Origin: Chitinophagaceae bacterium
GTDB taxonomy: Bacteria > Bacteroidota > Bacteroidia > Chitinophagales > Chitinophagaceae
NCBI GenBank assembly: GCA_947454235.1
Contig: CANGIY010000001.1
Coordinates: 124,001-188,000 of the forward strand
Length of the DNA: 64,000 nt
Direction of reading: 5' to 3'
Every line of letters starts with the position of its first letter. Position 1 is the first letter of the stretch. The position numbers and the translations under genes are program-made. The notes under the pieces were generated by a model. It was not told where the DNA came from, made no database searches, and was given only the letters and a program-made list of their open reading frames with translations. Shown here piece by piece: positions 53,031-62,400 of this stretch.

Positions 53031-53453
53031 ATGAAATCGATAATAGTTTTATTGGTTGCTGTCGTATTGACCGGCAACGTAGCGTCTGCGCAAAAAACTG
53101 TAATTCCTTCAGGCGTAAAAAGTGCATTCCTCAAAAAATATCCTTCTGCAACAAATGTTAAGTGGGATAAAGAGCAAACGAAGTATGAAGCATCTTTTAA
53201 GCTGGAAGGCAACGAAATGTCGGTGTTATACAATGGCAATGGAACTCCTGAAGAAATAGAAACCAAAATTCCTATATCGGAAGTGCCTGCGAGTGCACAA
53301 AAAGTGGCAAAATCAAAAGGTGTGATAAAAGGCGCAGCGCGGATCTTAGATGTTGCTAGCGGTAAAGTGAAGTATGAAGTCGAGGTTGCCGGAAAAGATG
53401 TTTTTTTCACTGAGAAATGGGAATTCATCGAAGAAAAAGTTGAAAAAGATTAG
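53031..53453 (+). CDS. PepSY-like (DUF2874) periplasmic protein
   Basis: A 140-residue exported protein (signal peptide about 1-20, ending ASAQ). The VKSAFLKKYPSATNVKWDKEQTKYEASF segment (motif blocks AFLKKYPSA, VKWDKE and YEASF) is the PepSY-like signature, and a second half-repeat with AARILDVASG and KYEVEVAGKD follows. These proteins are found near TonB receptors and two-component genes and may bind peptides or inhibit proteases; the function is not established. It lies between the small secreted protein and the TonB receptor. Confidence 0.82.
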   Translation: MKSIIVLLVAVVLTGNVASAQKTVIPSGVKSAFLKKYPSATNVKWDKEQTKYEASFKLEGNEMSVLYNGNGTPEEIETKIPISEVPASAQKVAKSKGVIKGAARILDVASGKVKYEVEVAGKDVFFTEKWEFIEEKVEKD

Positions 53454-53486
53454 TTCTTCAAAACGCTTTTTTTAAATGATTAAAGG

Positions 53487-53515
53487 TTTAGGGCGGTTGT
53501 AAGTACTGCCCTAAA
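53487..53515 (+). terminator. 11-bp hairpin between the PepSY-like and TonB receptor genes
   Basis: TTTAGGGCGGT / ACTGCCCTAAA (one G-T pair) with a 7-nt loop. There is no U-tract, so it may be a processing or attenuation element lowering receptor expression relative to the upstream gene. Confidence 0.35.
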
Positions 53516-53546
53516 ACTATTCATGGCAGTCTAAAAAAATAAAGAA

Positions 53547-55727
53547 ATGAAGCAATATATTTTTGTAATACTTTTCAGTTGTGCCGGCTATTTAGTACCA
53601 GCACAAGAAAAAATGCAGGTGCAGGTGCTAGATCAGAAATCAAAGGGTCCGCTTGAATACGTAATTGTCAGTACTGAGAAAAATTGGCTTGCGACTACAG
53701 ATAGCTTAGGTCTTGGAACCTGCAACCTCCCCAAAGGACAGAATAGAATCATTTTTACGCTAACAGGGTATGAAAAATTAGATACTGTTTTTCCATCAGT
53801 TCCTAATGCGATGGTGAAAATTGAATTGAAGCAGATCGATGCCGAATTAGATGAAGTGACTGTATCTTTTTCGTCAAGAAATAACCAGGCTATTGAAAGT
53901 AGCCCGTTGAAAGTTGAGGTTTTGGGAAGTGAAGAAGTGAGCGAGGAAGCATCAATACGCCCGGCAAATATTGCCAGTATCCTGGGCGATGTAAGTGGCG
54001 TGCAAATTCAACAGTCTTCAGTTACGTCGGGTAATAGTAGTGTAAGGATCCAAGGTTTGGAGGGCAAATACACTCAGATTCTGCGAGATGGTATGCCGCT
54101 TTACGATGGTTTTTCGGGTAACTTCGGTATACTCAGCATTCCACCCCTCGATTTGAAACAAATTGAATTAGTTAAAGGTTCTGCAAGTACACTTTATGGC
54201 GGAGGTGCAATAGGAGGTTTGGTTAATATTATATCTAAAACGCCTACCGAAAAACAGAATCTTGATGCATTGGTCAATTACACGACTTTGGGCGAAGCGA
54301 ACGCAAATATTTACGCTTCACGTCGTGGGAAGAAATTTGGTTATACTTTTTTTGGGGGTTATGGTCACTTGGAAGCTCGCGACGTAAATGATGATGGGTT
54401 AAGTGACGTTCCCGGCGGGGAGAACGTTGTCCTGCACCCGAAAGTCTTTTTTTATCCATCAGAAAAAACATCTATTTCAGCCGGTTATCAGTTTTCATAT
54501 GATGTGAGAAAGGGGGGTGATATGCATGTATTAAATGGTGATTCCAATTCATTGCATAGTTTTTATGAATACAATACTTCGCATAGAAGCACGGGAGAAT
54601 ATGACATTGTACACAAGCTAGGACACAATATCAAGCTCGAATTGAAGGGAAGCTTAAGTCATTTCAATTTAGAGCAAAACACCTCGGAGTACGGCACTGA
54701 AATAGGCCGGCAAATCAATCATTTTAACGAATTATCAGTGGTTGTTCCCAGTGGTGAAAACTGTTTTGTTGCTGGAGTTAACTATCTGGGCGATGAGTAT
54801 AAGAAAGTCAAGCCCGACTATTCGTATTGGACAGTTAAAGACCTTTCGGCAACCAATTCAGTGCTAGGTGGGTTTGCACAGTATACCTATCATTGGGGAG
54901 CAAAAACAATATTGGAAGGCGGTTTCAGACTCGATAATCACAATGTTTATGGGCTTTTCCCGCTGCCTCGTGTGTCAGCTTTCAGGAGGTTGAACGATCA
55001 TTTTGCAACAAGGGTAGGCATCGGCATGGGTTACAAAGCTCCAAATCCGCGTGCACCTTATTATCAAGACTATAATGTTGCTGTACTGGAGCCAGTATAT
55101 TACCAAATGAAACCCGAGCGATCGTTGGGATTGAATGCAGAAATGAACTACAAAAAAGAATGGGGGGCGCATTCAACTGTGTTCATCAATGAAGCTTTGT
55201 TTTATACTGAAGTGCAAAATCCTACGCGTATTGTACCATCAACCACATTGTTTTTTTACCGACTCATTAATTTGAACACTCCGGCAATTACTAAAGGTTC
55301 TGATACTTATATTAAGGTGACGCTTGATGAATGGGAATTGTATTTCGGCTACACGTTTACCTTCGTCGGATTTAATAATACGAATTACGTTGATCGAATT
55401 TATTACACACCGCAAAACCGTTGGGCATTTGTAGCAGCGAAAGAGTTTAAGAAAAAGCTACGCCTCGGTTTGGAAGGTTCTTATACAGGTCAACAAATTA
55501 GGTTTGATAATACACTCACTCCCGGTTACATGTTCCTGGCAGGCAGCGTACAATATAAATTGAATAAGCATTTCATGATTATGCTCAACGGAGAAAACTT
55601 ACTTGACTATCGTATGAGTAGGGAAGAAAGTTTATTTACCGGAACTGTTTCAGTTCCGTATTTTAAAACGTTGTGGGCTCCTATCGATGGAAGGGTGATT
55701 AACGTGTCGCTGAGGTGGCAGTTGTAA
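53547..55727 (+). CDS. TonB-dependent receptor with carboxypeptidase-like N-terminal domain
   Basis: A 726-residue outer-membrane receptor: signal peptide (about 1-19), CarboxypepD_reg-like beta sandwich (about 22-98), plug (about 118-228, with SVRIQGLEGKYTQILRDG and STLYGGGAIGGLVNIISK) and barrel ending VINVSLRWQL. Many family members import iron chelates, cobalamin or metals, but no substrate is shown here. No SusD-like partner exists, arguing against a polysaccharide transporter. It is the third gene after the small secreted and PepSY-like proteins. Confidence 0.9.
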   Translation: MKQYIFVILFSCAGYLVPAQEKMQVQVLDQKSKGPLEYVIVSTEKNWLATTDSLGLGTCNLPKGQNRIIFTLTGYEKLDTVFPSVPNAMVKIELKQIDAELDEVTVSFSSRNNQAIESSPLKVEVLGSEEVSEEASIRPANIASILGDVSGVQIQQSSVTSGNSSVRIQGLEGKYTQILRDGMPLYDGFSGNFGILSIPPLDLKQIELVKGSASTLYGGGAIGGLVNIISKTPTEKQNLDALVNYTTLGEANANIYASRRGKKFGYTFFGGYGHLEARDVNDDGLSDVPGGENVVLHPKVFFYPSEKTSISAGYQFSYDVRKGGDMHVLNGDSNSLHSFYEYNTSHRSTGEYDIVHKLGHNIKLELKGSLSHFNLEQNTSEYGTEIGRQINHFNELSVVVPSGENCFVAGVNYLGDEYKKVKPDYSYWTVKDLSATNSVLGGFAQYTYHWGAKTILEGGFRLDNHNVYGLFPLPRVSAFRRLNDHFATRVGIGMGYKAPNPRAPYYQDYNVAVLEPVYYQMKPERSLGLNAEMNYKKEWGAHSTVFINEALFYTEVQNPTRIVPSTTLFFYRLINLNTPAITKGSDTYIKVTLDEWELYFGYTFTFVGFNNTNYVDRIYYTPQNRWAFVAAKEFKKKLRLGLEGSYTGQQIRFDNTLTPGYMFLAGSVQYKLNKHFMIMLNGENLLDYRMSREESLFTGTVSVPYFKTLWAPIDGRVINVSLRWQL

Positions 55728-55778
55728 ATGAAGTGCTATTTGGGGCAACGAAACCATTTGATTTTAAAGAAGCCAAAA

Positions 55779-55802
55779 AACCGCCTCGAAATCGAGGCGG
55801 TT
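55779..55802 (-). terminator. Terminator of rplU-rpmA, possibly shared
   Basis: Perfect 11-bp stem AACCGCCTCGA / TCGAGGCGGTT with a 2-nt loop. On the minus strand it is followed by TTTTTT, so it mainly serves rpmA; the plus-strand TonB receptor ends 51 nt before it. Confidence 0.7.
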
Positions 55803-55903
55803 ATATAAGTTATTTGTAGTAGTTGTTTGTGAATTTTGTTGGTACTGAGTGGCGTTTACGCCCTTAACTATTTTCCAACAGTTAGTTTGAATAGCTTATG
55901 CTA

Positions 55904-56173
55904 TTAAGCAGTTGCTGTTTCAGCAACAGGAACAACAGATACTTTTGTTTTTGTCCTAGTTTTACGGAACTCAACGATACCGTCGCTCAATGCGAAAATT
56001 GTAAAGTCTTTACCAAGACCTACGTTTTCACCCGGATGGTAAACTGTACCTCTTTGACGGATAATGATATTACCTACGATAGCTGGTTGACCACCGAAGA
56101 TTTTCACACCCAGTCTCTTACTCTTGGAGTCGCGGCCGTTTTTTACACTACCTTCACCCTTTTTGTGTGCCAT
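55904..56173 (-). CDS. rpmA: 50S ribosomal protein L27
   Basis: An 89-residue ribosomal protein whose N-terminus reaches toward the peptidyl-transferase centre. [25 protein letters not shown] and [16 protein letters not shown] are the L27 hallmarks. There is no cleavable N-terminal extension. It follows rplU by 26 nt, the standard pair. Confidence 0.97.
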   Translation of the reverse strand: MAHKKGEGSVKNGRDSKSKRLGVKIFGGQPAIVGNIIIRQRGTVYHPGENVGLGKDFTIFALSDGIVEFRKTRTKTKVSVVPVAETATA

Positions 56174-56199
56174 TTTATGTTAAGGTTTTAAAGATTTAA

Positions 56200-56496
56200 T
56201 TAAGCGATTGAACTGATTTTGATTTTAGTCAAAGCTTGACGATGACCATTTTTCTTCATAAAACCCTTGCGGCGTTTTTTCTTGAAAACGATAACTTTAT
56301 CGCCCTTAAGATGATCAATGATTTCAGCTTTAACTGAAGTTGGTTTGGCGAAAGTGATGTTACCACCGTTGCTTACCATCAAAATGTCAGAAAATTCAAC
56401 TGTGTCTCCAGCGTTTCCTTTTAAACGGTGTACGAACAATTCATCGTTTTGTTTAACTTTGAACTGTTGTCCCGCTATATTTACTATTGCAAACAT
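56200..56496 (-). CDS. rplU: 50S ribosomal protein L21
   Basis: A 98-residue ribosomal protein. The real start is the MFAIVNIAGQQFKV methionine at 56496; the longer frame to 56529 would cross the promoter. Family features include GDTVEFSDILMV and the RRKGFMKKNGHRQ tail. It heads the rplU-rpmA operon. Confidence 0.96.
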   Translation of the reverse strand: MFAIVNIAGQQFKVKQNDELFVHRLKGNAGDTVEFSDILMVSNGGNITFAKPTSVKAEIIDHLKGDKVIVFKKKRRKGFMKKNGHRQALTKIKISSIA

Positions 56497-56517
56497 GACG
56501 TACCAAAAAAATTTTTG

Positions 56518-56548
56518 CAAAGGTAGCAATTAATTTTTTTCCTTCCAA
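56518..56548 (-). promoter_or_regulatory. Promoter of rplU-rpmA
   Basis: On the minus strand: TTG (56548-56546), a 20-nt spacer and TACCTTTG (56525-56518), 22 nt before the rplU ATG. Confidence 0.75.
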
Positions 56549-56807
56549 AAAAAATCAACATCACCTTCAAATAAGTGCCAATAAAAACGCATTTTATTTG
56601 GATGCAATATTGGCCGGAACTCAGTTTTTGCGCCAATTTTTAAAACCACTAGTGTTAGTAGTAGGAATTGTCGAATTTCCTGAAACGCTTTACCAGTATC
56701 GCTTTTCGAACAAATTTACCTCAAAATACGTCCCTGATATCCTTAATGGATAGTTAATTGATGTGGCGATAGTGGAAAATTGTGTAATATTGTTCCCCTT
56801 AATTCAG

Positions 56808-59800
56808 ATGCAAAATTCAACCATGCAGGATTTGCCAATTTCCCGACAGGAAGAAGGACGGTTGTCCGTCCTGAATTCCTATGACATTCTGGATACCCCA
56901 AGTGACCCTGATTTTGACAATCTGGCGAGGCTTGCCGCCGACATCTGTAAAACTCAGATGGCTACCATCGGGTTTCTCGATGCGCAACGTATTTGGTTCA
57001 AATCACACATTGGCTTATTAATATCTGAAACACCCCGCGACAATGGCTTTTGCCGGTACACTGTACTCAAAGACGATTTTTTCGAGGTAACACAACCGCT
57101 CGCTGACAATAGATTTGATAAGAATATTCTGGTTGAGGGTGAAACATCGGTAAGGTACTATGCCGGTATACCTCTTATAAATAAGGAAGGGTATCGCATT
57201 GGTGCATTGGCTGTTATGGGTCCATATCCGCACAAGCTCGATGAACGCCAGAAGCAGGCGATGCGCATTATTAGAGCGGCAGTTATGTCGTTGCTGGAAT
57301 TGCGCCGAGAGGAGAGGGATGCGAAGTTCTTCAAAGACGCATTGGTTGAATCGGCACAAGTGGCGATTTTAGATGACAAAGATAGATTTGAATACATCAA
57401 TTCGACCTTTGCAGCACTCGCTGAACTTAAGGAAAGCGAGCTTTTAGGCAAGTCGAAAGACAACATTAAGCTCGGTGATTTTACAAACGAACAAAAAACC
57501 GAAATTGCAGAAAGGACTGCGGAAAAGAAACCGTGGAAAGGCAAGATCAGGAACATAAGCCTTAACGGCACTGTAACATGGAGTAAGGCAACGATTATGC
57601 CTTTTTTAGGTAAGTCGGGCAACTTGATCAAAACCCTTTATGTGCGCAACGACATTACCAATGAAGTGGCACTAAAGGAGCAACTAGAGGAAACAGAACA
57701 TATTTCAAGGTCGGGTTCGTGGGAACTGAATTTGCTGAATGGCTTGTCGACATGGAGTCAGGGCATGTATAAGATTTTCGATTTCGATTATCAATACGAG
57801 AAAGCTCCCGATCAGTCGTTCCTGAACTTTATCATTCCGCTTGATTATTATAAAGTCAATGCGTTATTCAAACGCCTTACAGGCAATGAACTTGCAGGTC
57901 CGGTTGCTGACTACAAAATCATCAATAAAAAAGGGAAAGACCTTTCGAGCCAAAAGCTGGAAATGGCTGACCCTGTAGTTGCAGGTAAGACTCAGGCGCA
58001 CCCGCTCGAATTCAAAATACTCACACGCAAGGCTGTTGAGAAAGATGTAAAGGGAATAGTAAAAACCCGTCTCAATAATAAAGGAGAAGTGATAGGGCTA
58101 TATGGCTCTCTCACCGAAGTGCGTGACGCTAAAGATTTCAAGATTCCATTAGAAACCAAGCTCAATGGTGTGCACCACGCACCCAATGACAAGGTGCCTT
58201 ATGGTTACTGGGTAACCAATGCATTTGGGCAGTTTCATGAGGCAAATGAAACCATTTTAAACTGGCTGGGGTATACCTCAGAGGAATTGATTGATTTGGT
58301 GCGTGTGCATGATTTGCTGGTAACCCATGATGATGTGAAGCTTTTTGAGGAAAACATCAGGTTGTTAGAAGCCCGCGAACACCCGAAAGAAGTGCAGCTT
58401 ACCTTAAAGAAGAAAGATGGCGGCATTTTAAACGTGTTGTTCAATGTCAGTTCGTTAAGGCACGACCACGGAAATACGGGTGGTTATGCTGCTTATATAT
58501 TTGACATTAGTGCATTGAAAAGGCAGCTTGCTGCAGTTGAAGAAAGTGAAACTATGTACCGAAACCTTATTGAGGAATCGGCGCAAATGATGTTCACTGC
58601 CGACATGCAGGGCCGCTTTACGTTTGTGAGTAACAGGCTGAAGAAAATTCTTGGGTATTCTGATAAGGACTTACTTGGTAAGCAGTTCGCTTCAATATAT
58701 GATGGCGAGTATCGTAAAAAGTCGATTGCATTCTATCAAAAACAACTGCTCGATAAAACAGAGGAGACGGAATACATTGCGCCAATCATTATTAAATCGG
58801 GCGAAAAGCTTTGGATAGAGCAAGTAGGCACACTCATAAAAAAGAACAACAACATTGTAGGGTACAGGTTTGCGCTGCATGACATCACCCACCGCCTTAA
58901 GACACAGGAAGCAATGGAAGAGGCAGCGCGCCTGGCAACTGAAGCCAAGGACATGCAGCAGACATTCCTGGGCAAAATGAGTCATGAAATACGCACACCT
59001 ATGAACGGTGTGGTTGGTATGCTCAATCTACTTACTACAACTACTCTTTCAGAAGAGCAGAGAGAGTTTGTGGACGGCATCAAGGAAAGCTCCCGCAACA
59101 TGATTCGGATTATCAATGATATCCTTGATTTTACGAAGATTGAATCAGGTAAACTCATTTTCGAAGAGACCGAATTTGTCTTGAAGAATTTGGTGAACAG
59201 CGTAGTATTCAATTTGAAAGCCGGAGCCGACGAAAGAGGAATACAATTGATTTCTAACATCGACAGCCAGATACCTGATGTATTGATTGCTGACCCAGTG
59301 CGATTGAATCAAATTTTATTGAATCTGGGTGATAATGCGCTCAAGTTCACCGAAAAAGGTTCCATTACCATCAATGTGATTCAAAAGGCAATGTCGCCTG
59401 ATACAGTTACGTTGGAGTTCTCTGTTGCCGATACCGGTATTGGTATTCCACAGGCGAAACTGAATACAATTTTTGAAAGCTTTACACAAGCCCAGTCTGA
59501 TACTACACGTAAATATGGTGGTACAGGTTTAGGGCTTACTATTGCAAAGCAGCTTATTGAGCAACAAGGTGGGTTTATTAAAGTAACCAGTCTTGAGGGG
59601 CAGGGTACTACCTTTACATTTACGTTCCACTTTAAGCTGAACAAGGCCGCAATAATTACTGAAAAAGCCAAGGTTACACCGTCAAATACCATCACGTCTT
59701 TTGAAGGTTACGACATATTGCTGGTGGAAGATAACATCATGAACCAACGCGTTGCGAAGTACACCATCGAAAAGTGGGGAGCTAAGCTTACGGTTGCTGA

Positions 59801-60428
59801 TAGTGGTGCAAAAGCGTTGGAATTACTGAGGGAGAACAAGTACGACCTTATTTTAATGGATATCCAGATGCCTGATATGAATGGCATTCAGACTACCGAT
59901 AAAATAAGGAACGAGCTGCATTGTAAGACGCCAATTATGGCTATGACCGCATCGGTAATGCAAGGCGAAAAAGACAATTGCATTAAAGTGGGTATGAGCG
60001 ATTACATCTCCAAGCCGTTCAATCCGTTTGAACTGAATCAGAAGATGAATGATTTGATTCCGAAGCGCCGGGAAGCTAACTCAAAGCGTGTTTCGAATAT
60101 CAATTACCTCAAAAACGCTGTTGGTAACGAGACTTCTGCAGTGAAAGAGATTCTGGAAATTTACTTGTCTAAAACGCCGCCAATTCTTGATGCGATAGAC
60201 AAAGAGATGGATGAGGAGCATTATACCAACCTACAGAATCTGGTACATAACCTGAAAAACTCGGTTGGTATTATTGGTGCCGAAGAACTCTTCAAATTAC
60301 TCGATAGCCTTGAGCAAAGTTTGAACGTATTACCACCGACCGCCGAGACAGTTAACCTGATTGAGAAAGCACGTAAGATGACACGTGAATCGCTGAAAGA
60401 GATAATCGAAGACTATAAGACGCTTTAA
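56808..60428 (+). CDS. Hybrid histidine kinase: GAF, multiple PAS, HisKA, HATPase, receiver, Hpt
   Basis: A cytosolic phosphorelay protein of 1206 residues (ATG 56808; a GTG at 56763 would add 15). An N-terminal GAF domain (about 10-160) is followed by three or four PAS units (about 165-710, e.g. LNWLGYTSEELID and FVSNRLKKILGYSDKDLLG). The kinase core comprises the phosphoacceptor His in MSHEIRTPMNG (near 725), NLGDNALKFTEKG, DTGIGIP and GTGLGLTIA. Then come a receiver with Asp in LILMDIQMPD (near 1018) and an Hpt domain with LVHNLKNS (His near 1147). No transmembrane segment is seen, so it likely senses internal small molecules or redox. No output regulator is adjacent. Confidence 0.92.
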   Translation: MQNSTMQDLPISRQEEGRLSVLNSYDILDTPSDPDFDNLARLAADICKTQMATIGFLDAQRIWFKSHIGLLISETPRDNGFCRYTVLKDDFFEVTQPLADNRFDKNILVEGETSVRYYAGIPLINKEGYRIGALAVMGPYPHKLDERQKQAMRIIRAAVMSLLELRREERDAKFFKDALVESAQVAILDDKDRFEYINSTFAALAELKESELLGKSKDNIKLGDFTNEQKTEIAERTAEKKPWKGKIRNISLNGTVTWSKATIMPFLGKSGNLIKTLYVRNDITNEVALKEQLEETEHISRSGSWELNLLNGLSTWSQGMYKIFDFDYQYEKAPDQSFLNFIIPLDYYKVNALFKRLTGNELAGPVADYKIINKKGKDLSSQKLEMADPVVAGKTQAHPLEFKILTRKAVEKDVKGIVKTRLNNKGEVIGLYGSLTEVRDAKDFKIPLETKLNGVHHAPNDKVPYGYWVTNAFGQFHEANETILNWLGYTSEELIDLVRVHDLLVTHDDVKLFEENIRLLEAREHPKEVQLTLKKKDGGILNVLFNVSSLRHDHGNTGGYAAYIFDISALKRQLAAVEESETMYRNLIEESAQMMFTADMQGRFTFVSNRLKKILGYSDKDLLGKQFASIYDGEYRKKSIAFYQKQLLDKTEETEYIAPIIIKSGEKLWIEQVGTLIKKNNNIVGYRFALHDITHRLKTQEAMEEAARLATEAKDMQQTFLGKMSHEIRTPMNGVVGMLNLLTTTTLSEEQREFVDGIKESSRNMIRIINDILDFTKIESGKLIFEETEFVLKNLVNSVVFNLKAGADERGIQLISNIDSQIPDVLIADPVRLNQILLNLGDNALKFTEKGSITINVIQKAMSPDTVTLEFSVADTGIGIPQAKLNTIFESFTQAQSDTTRKYGGTGLGLTIAKQLIEQQGGFIKVTSLEGQGTTFTFTFHFKLNKAAIITEKAKVTPSNTITSFEGYDILLVEDNIMNQRVAKYTIEKWGAKLTVADSGAKALELLRENKYDLILMDIQMPDMNGIQTTDKIRNELHCKTPIMAMTASVMQGEKDNCIKVGMSDYISKPFNPFELNQKMNDLIPKRREANSKRVSNINYLKNAVGNETSAVKEILEIYLSKTPPILDAIDKEMDEEHYTNLQNLVHNLKNSVGIIGAEELFKLLDSLEQSLNVLPPTAETVNLIEKARKMTRESLKEIIEDYKTL

Positions 60429-60665
60429 TTACTTTTTGTTGCGATGTTCAATGGCATCGCTCACGGCAAGTACCAAATCATAAGGTATTTTCAGTGAGGC
60501 ATCGGTAACATCATATCTTTCCAGCGGAGACCAGGCAACAAAAAAGCGTGGATAATCGGGGATATTCACCTCGTAGTGCATGCCGTTTTTGCGCAAGTGA
60601 GGAAGAATTACTGCGAGCATCGTTTTTTTGTTGTAGACGATTTGTTGCGAAAAGCTACTAGCCAT
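60429..60665 (-). CDS. Small conserved-looking protein of unknown function
   Basis: A 78-residue soluble protein, abutting the hybrid kinase stop head-on. There is no signal peptide or membrane segment. It has a central aromatic block, YPRFFVAWSPLERYD, and an acidic C-terminal helix. I recognise no family. A -7 box (TACTTTTG, 60670-60677 minus) lies only 5 nt before the ATG, so its message may be leaderless. The promoter supports it as a real gene. Confidence 0.6.
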   Translation of the reverse strand: MASSFSQQIVYNKKTMLAVILPHLRKNGMHYEVNIPDYPRFFVAWSPLERYDVTDASLKIPYDLVLAVSDAIEHRNKK

Positions 60666-60669
60666 GTTT

Positions 60670-60677
60670 CAAAAGTA
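60670..60677 (-). promoter_or_regulatory. Putative -7 box of the 78-residue protein gene
   Basis: Minus-strand TACTTTTG immediately before the ATG at 60665, predicting a start at or next to the initiation codon. Confidence 0.4.
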
Positions 60678-60868
60678 AGTGAAGTTGACAAAATAAATTT
60701 CATCTAGTTTAATTATTATGTTTCTTTTGTGCTAGGCGCAAAATCCGAGAATAGTGAACTATTTAAGGACTTTTGCAACGCCGCAGAAATGGAACAGAAT
60801 GGTTGAAATGGTGGCATTTATTTTGTCATCTTCACTAAGGGCAATTTTCAAATGCACAAATTCAAGCC

Positions 60869-60876
60869 TATTTTTG
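60869..60876 (+). promoter_or_regulatory. Putative -7 box of the GNAT gene
   Basis: TATTTTTG ends 19 nt before ATG 60895 and lies inside the longer frame from 60754, which favours the downstream start. Confidence 0.45.
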
Positions 60877-60894
60877 GCACGAATTCCGGAACCG

Positions 60895-61398
60895 ATGAAC
60901 AACGAAACCAAGTACACAAGAGAAGGCACAGCAGATGATATTGCAATGATTCAAGACATTGCAGCCAGGGTTTGGCCGCAAACCTATGAGCCAATAGTTG
61001 GTGTCGAACAGGTGAAGTATATGCTTGACAGGTTTTATACTCACGAGGCATTGCTGGAACAATTAGACACAGGGCATCGGTTTCGCATAGCTTATACCAA
61101 TGGCGAAGGAATTGGGTTTGCTTCTTTTTCTGAAATTCAACCGGGTGTGTATAAGTTACACAAACTATATGTGGCAGTCGAAACACACGGAAAAGGTATG
61201 GGGTTGTTTTTAATGAACGATGTAGTAACCGAATTACGCAAAATAAATGCACAAGAACTGCGACTGAATGTAAACAGGTACAATTCAAGGGCAATACAAT
61301 TTTATGAACGTTACGGTTTCAGCCAACTTTATACCGAAGATATTGAGATTGGACTCGGCTATCAGATGAACGACTACGTGTATGGCTTAACGCTTTAG
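60895..61398 (+). CDS. GNAT family N-acetyltransferase
   Basis: A 167-residue acetyltransferase. The fold is marked by an N-terminal TREGTADDIAMIQDIA helix, the LHKLYVAVETHGKGMGLFLM segment with the acetyl-CoA loop THGKGMG, and NRYNSRAIQFYERYGF, the typical Asn-Tyr pair of motif B. The acceptor is unknown. The extension from 60754 (47 codons) looks non-coding and contains the -7 box, so ATG 60895 is preferred. Confidence 0.85.
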   Translation: MNNETKYTREGTADDIAMIQDIAARVWPQTYEPIVGVEQVKYMLDRFYTHEALLEQLDTGHRFRIAYTNGEGIGFASFSEIQPGVYKLHKLYVAVETHGKGMGLFLMNDVVTELRKINAQELRLNVNRYNSRAIQFYERYGFSQLYTEDIEIGLGYQMNDYVYGLTL

Positions 61399-61408
61399 TG
61401 GCTTTAAG

Positions 61409-62326
61409 TTATTTGTTGAAGATTGCATTCACTGCACCATTGATATCGGGGTAGTTGTACCTGAAGCCAAGTTTCATGATTTTATCGGCACTGGCATGGC
61501 AACTTTTAAGTACTTCGGTTGCCATTTCTCCAAGGTGAATTTTGATAAGGTTTGAGGGAACCTGCGCTGGAGTTCTGATGCCACCTCTAATACTCGAAAC
61601 TACCCTTGCAAGCTCTTTTTGCGCAACGGGAAGCGGCGAAACAGCGTTAATGATTTCGTCGTCTTTGCAGTTTTCGAGCACAAATAAAATCATTCTTGCC
61701 AGGTCGCTGGCTTCAATCCAGCTAATCAATTGGTTGCTGTAGCCAAGAATGGGCATAATTTCAAGATCCATCAGACGTACAAACTGTTGGAAAGCTCCAT
61801 CTTCTTTTGCGAAAATAGCACCGTGTCTTAAAATTAGTGTTCTCATTTTAGGTGCAGCATGGCGAATGGCCTGTTCCCAGTTTTTCACCACATTGCCCAC
61901 CCAATCGTCAAACACAGGTGAATTTTCTTTGAACGGGGTTTTGCCTTCTGCATCCGGACCATAATACCCGATAGAAGAAGTGCCGAGGAATATTTTACAA
62001 TTAGGTGCAAACGCCTTCAATTGTGCAATGGTGAAATTGATGCTCTCAATGCGCGCATGTTGAATTTCCTCACGACGGTTTTTCGTCCAGCGCTTGTCAA
62101 GTATTGCAGCGCCGGATAAATGTACTACAGCATCTATCTTTTTCAATGCAGCTCCGTCACATATCTTCTTGACAGGGTCAAAAGGGACGTAAGTAAGATT
62201 TTTCTTTGAATGGAATTTGGATGCGTTGCGCGAAAGGATGACTATAGCATAGCCTTTATCTTGTAAAACCTTTACAAGATATGACCCTATAAGTCCCGTT
62301 CCTCCAACAATTCCAATGGTCTTCAT
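61409..62326 (-). CDS. TIGR01777-type NAD(P)-dependent epimerase-like protein
   Basis: A 305-residue extended short-chain dehydrogenase-like protein (YfcH/SulA family). The nucleotide-binding GGTGLIGSYL is at 8-17, followed by VVHLSGAAI, GTSSIGYYG with Tyr in the YxxxK-like region, LRHGAIF and the C-terminal DUF1731 block GEMATEVLKSCHASADKIMKLGF (split: GEMATEVLKS and ADKIMKLGF). Substrates are not defined for the family. It is a single gene, convergent with the GNAT gene. Confidence 0.9.
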   Translation of the reverse strand: MKTIGIVGGTGLIGSYLVKVLQDKGYAIVILSRNASKFHSKKNLTYVPFDPVKKICDGAALKKIDAVVHLSGAAILDKRWTKNRREEIQHARIESINFTIAQLKAFAPNCKIFLGTSSIGYYGPDAEGKTPFKENSPVFDDWVGNVVKNWEQAIRHAAPKMRTLILRHGAIFAKEDGAFQQFVRLMDLEIMPILGYSNQLISWIEASDLARMILFVLENCKDDEIINAVSPLPVAQKELARVVSSIRGGIRTPAQVPSNLIKIHLGEMATEVLKSCHASADKIMKLGFRYNYPDINGAVNAIFNK

Positions 62327-62400
62327 CCTGTTCCCAATGTACGAATTTGTGCATTAAATGCAAGTGATTACATTCGAAACGCAGAAAAAAAGAACGGTCA

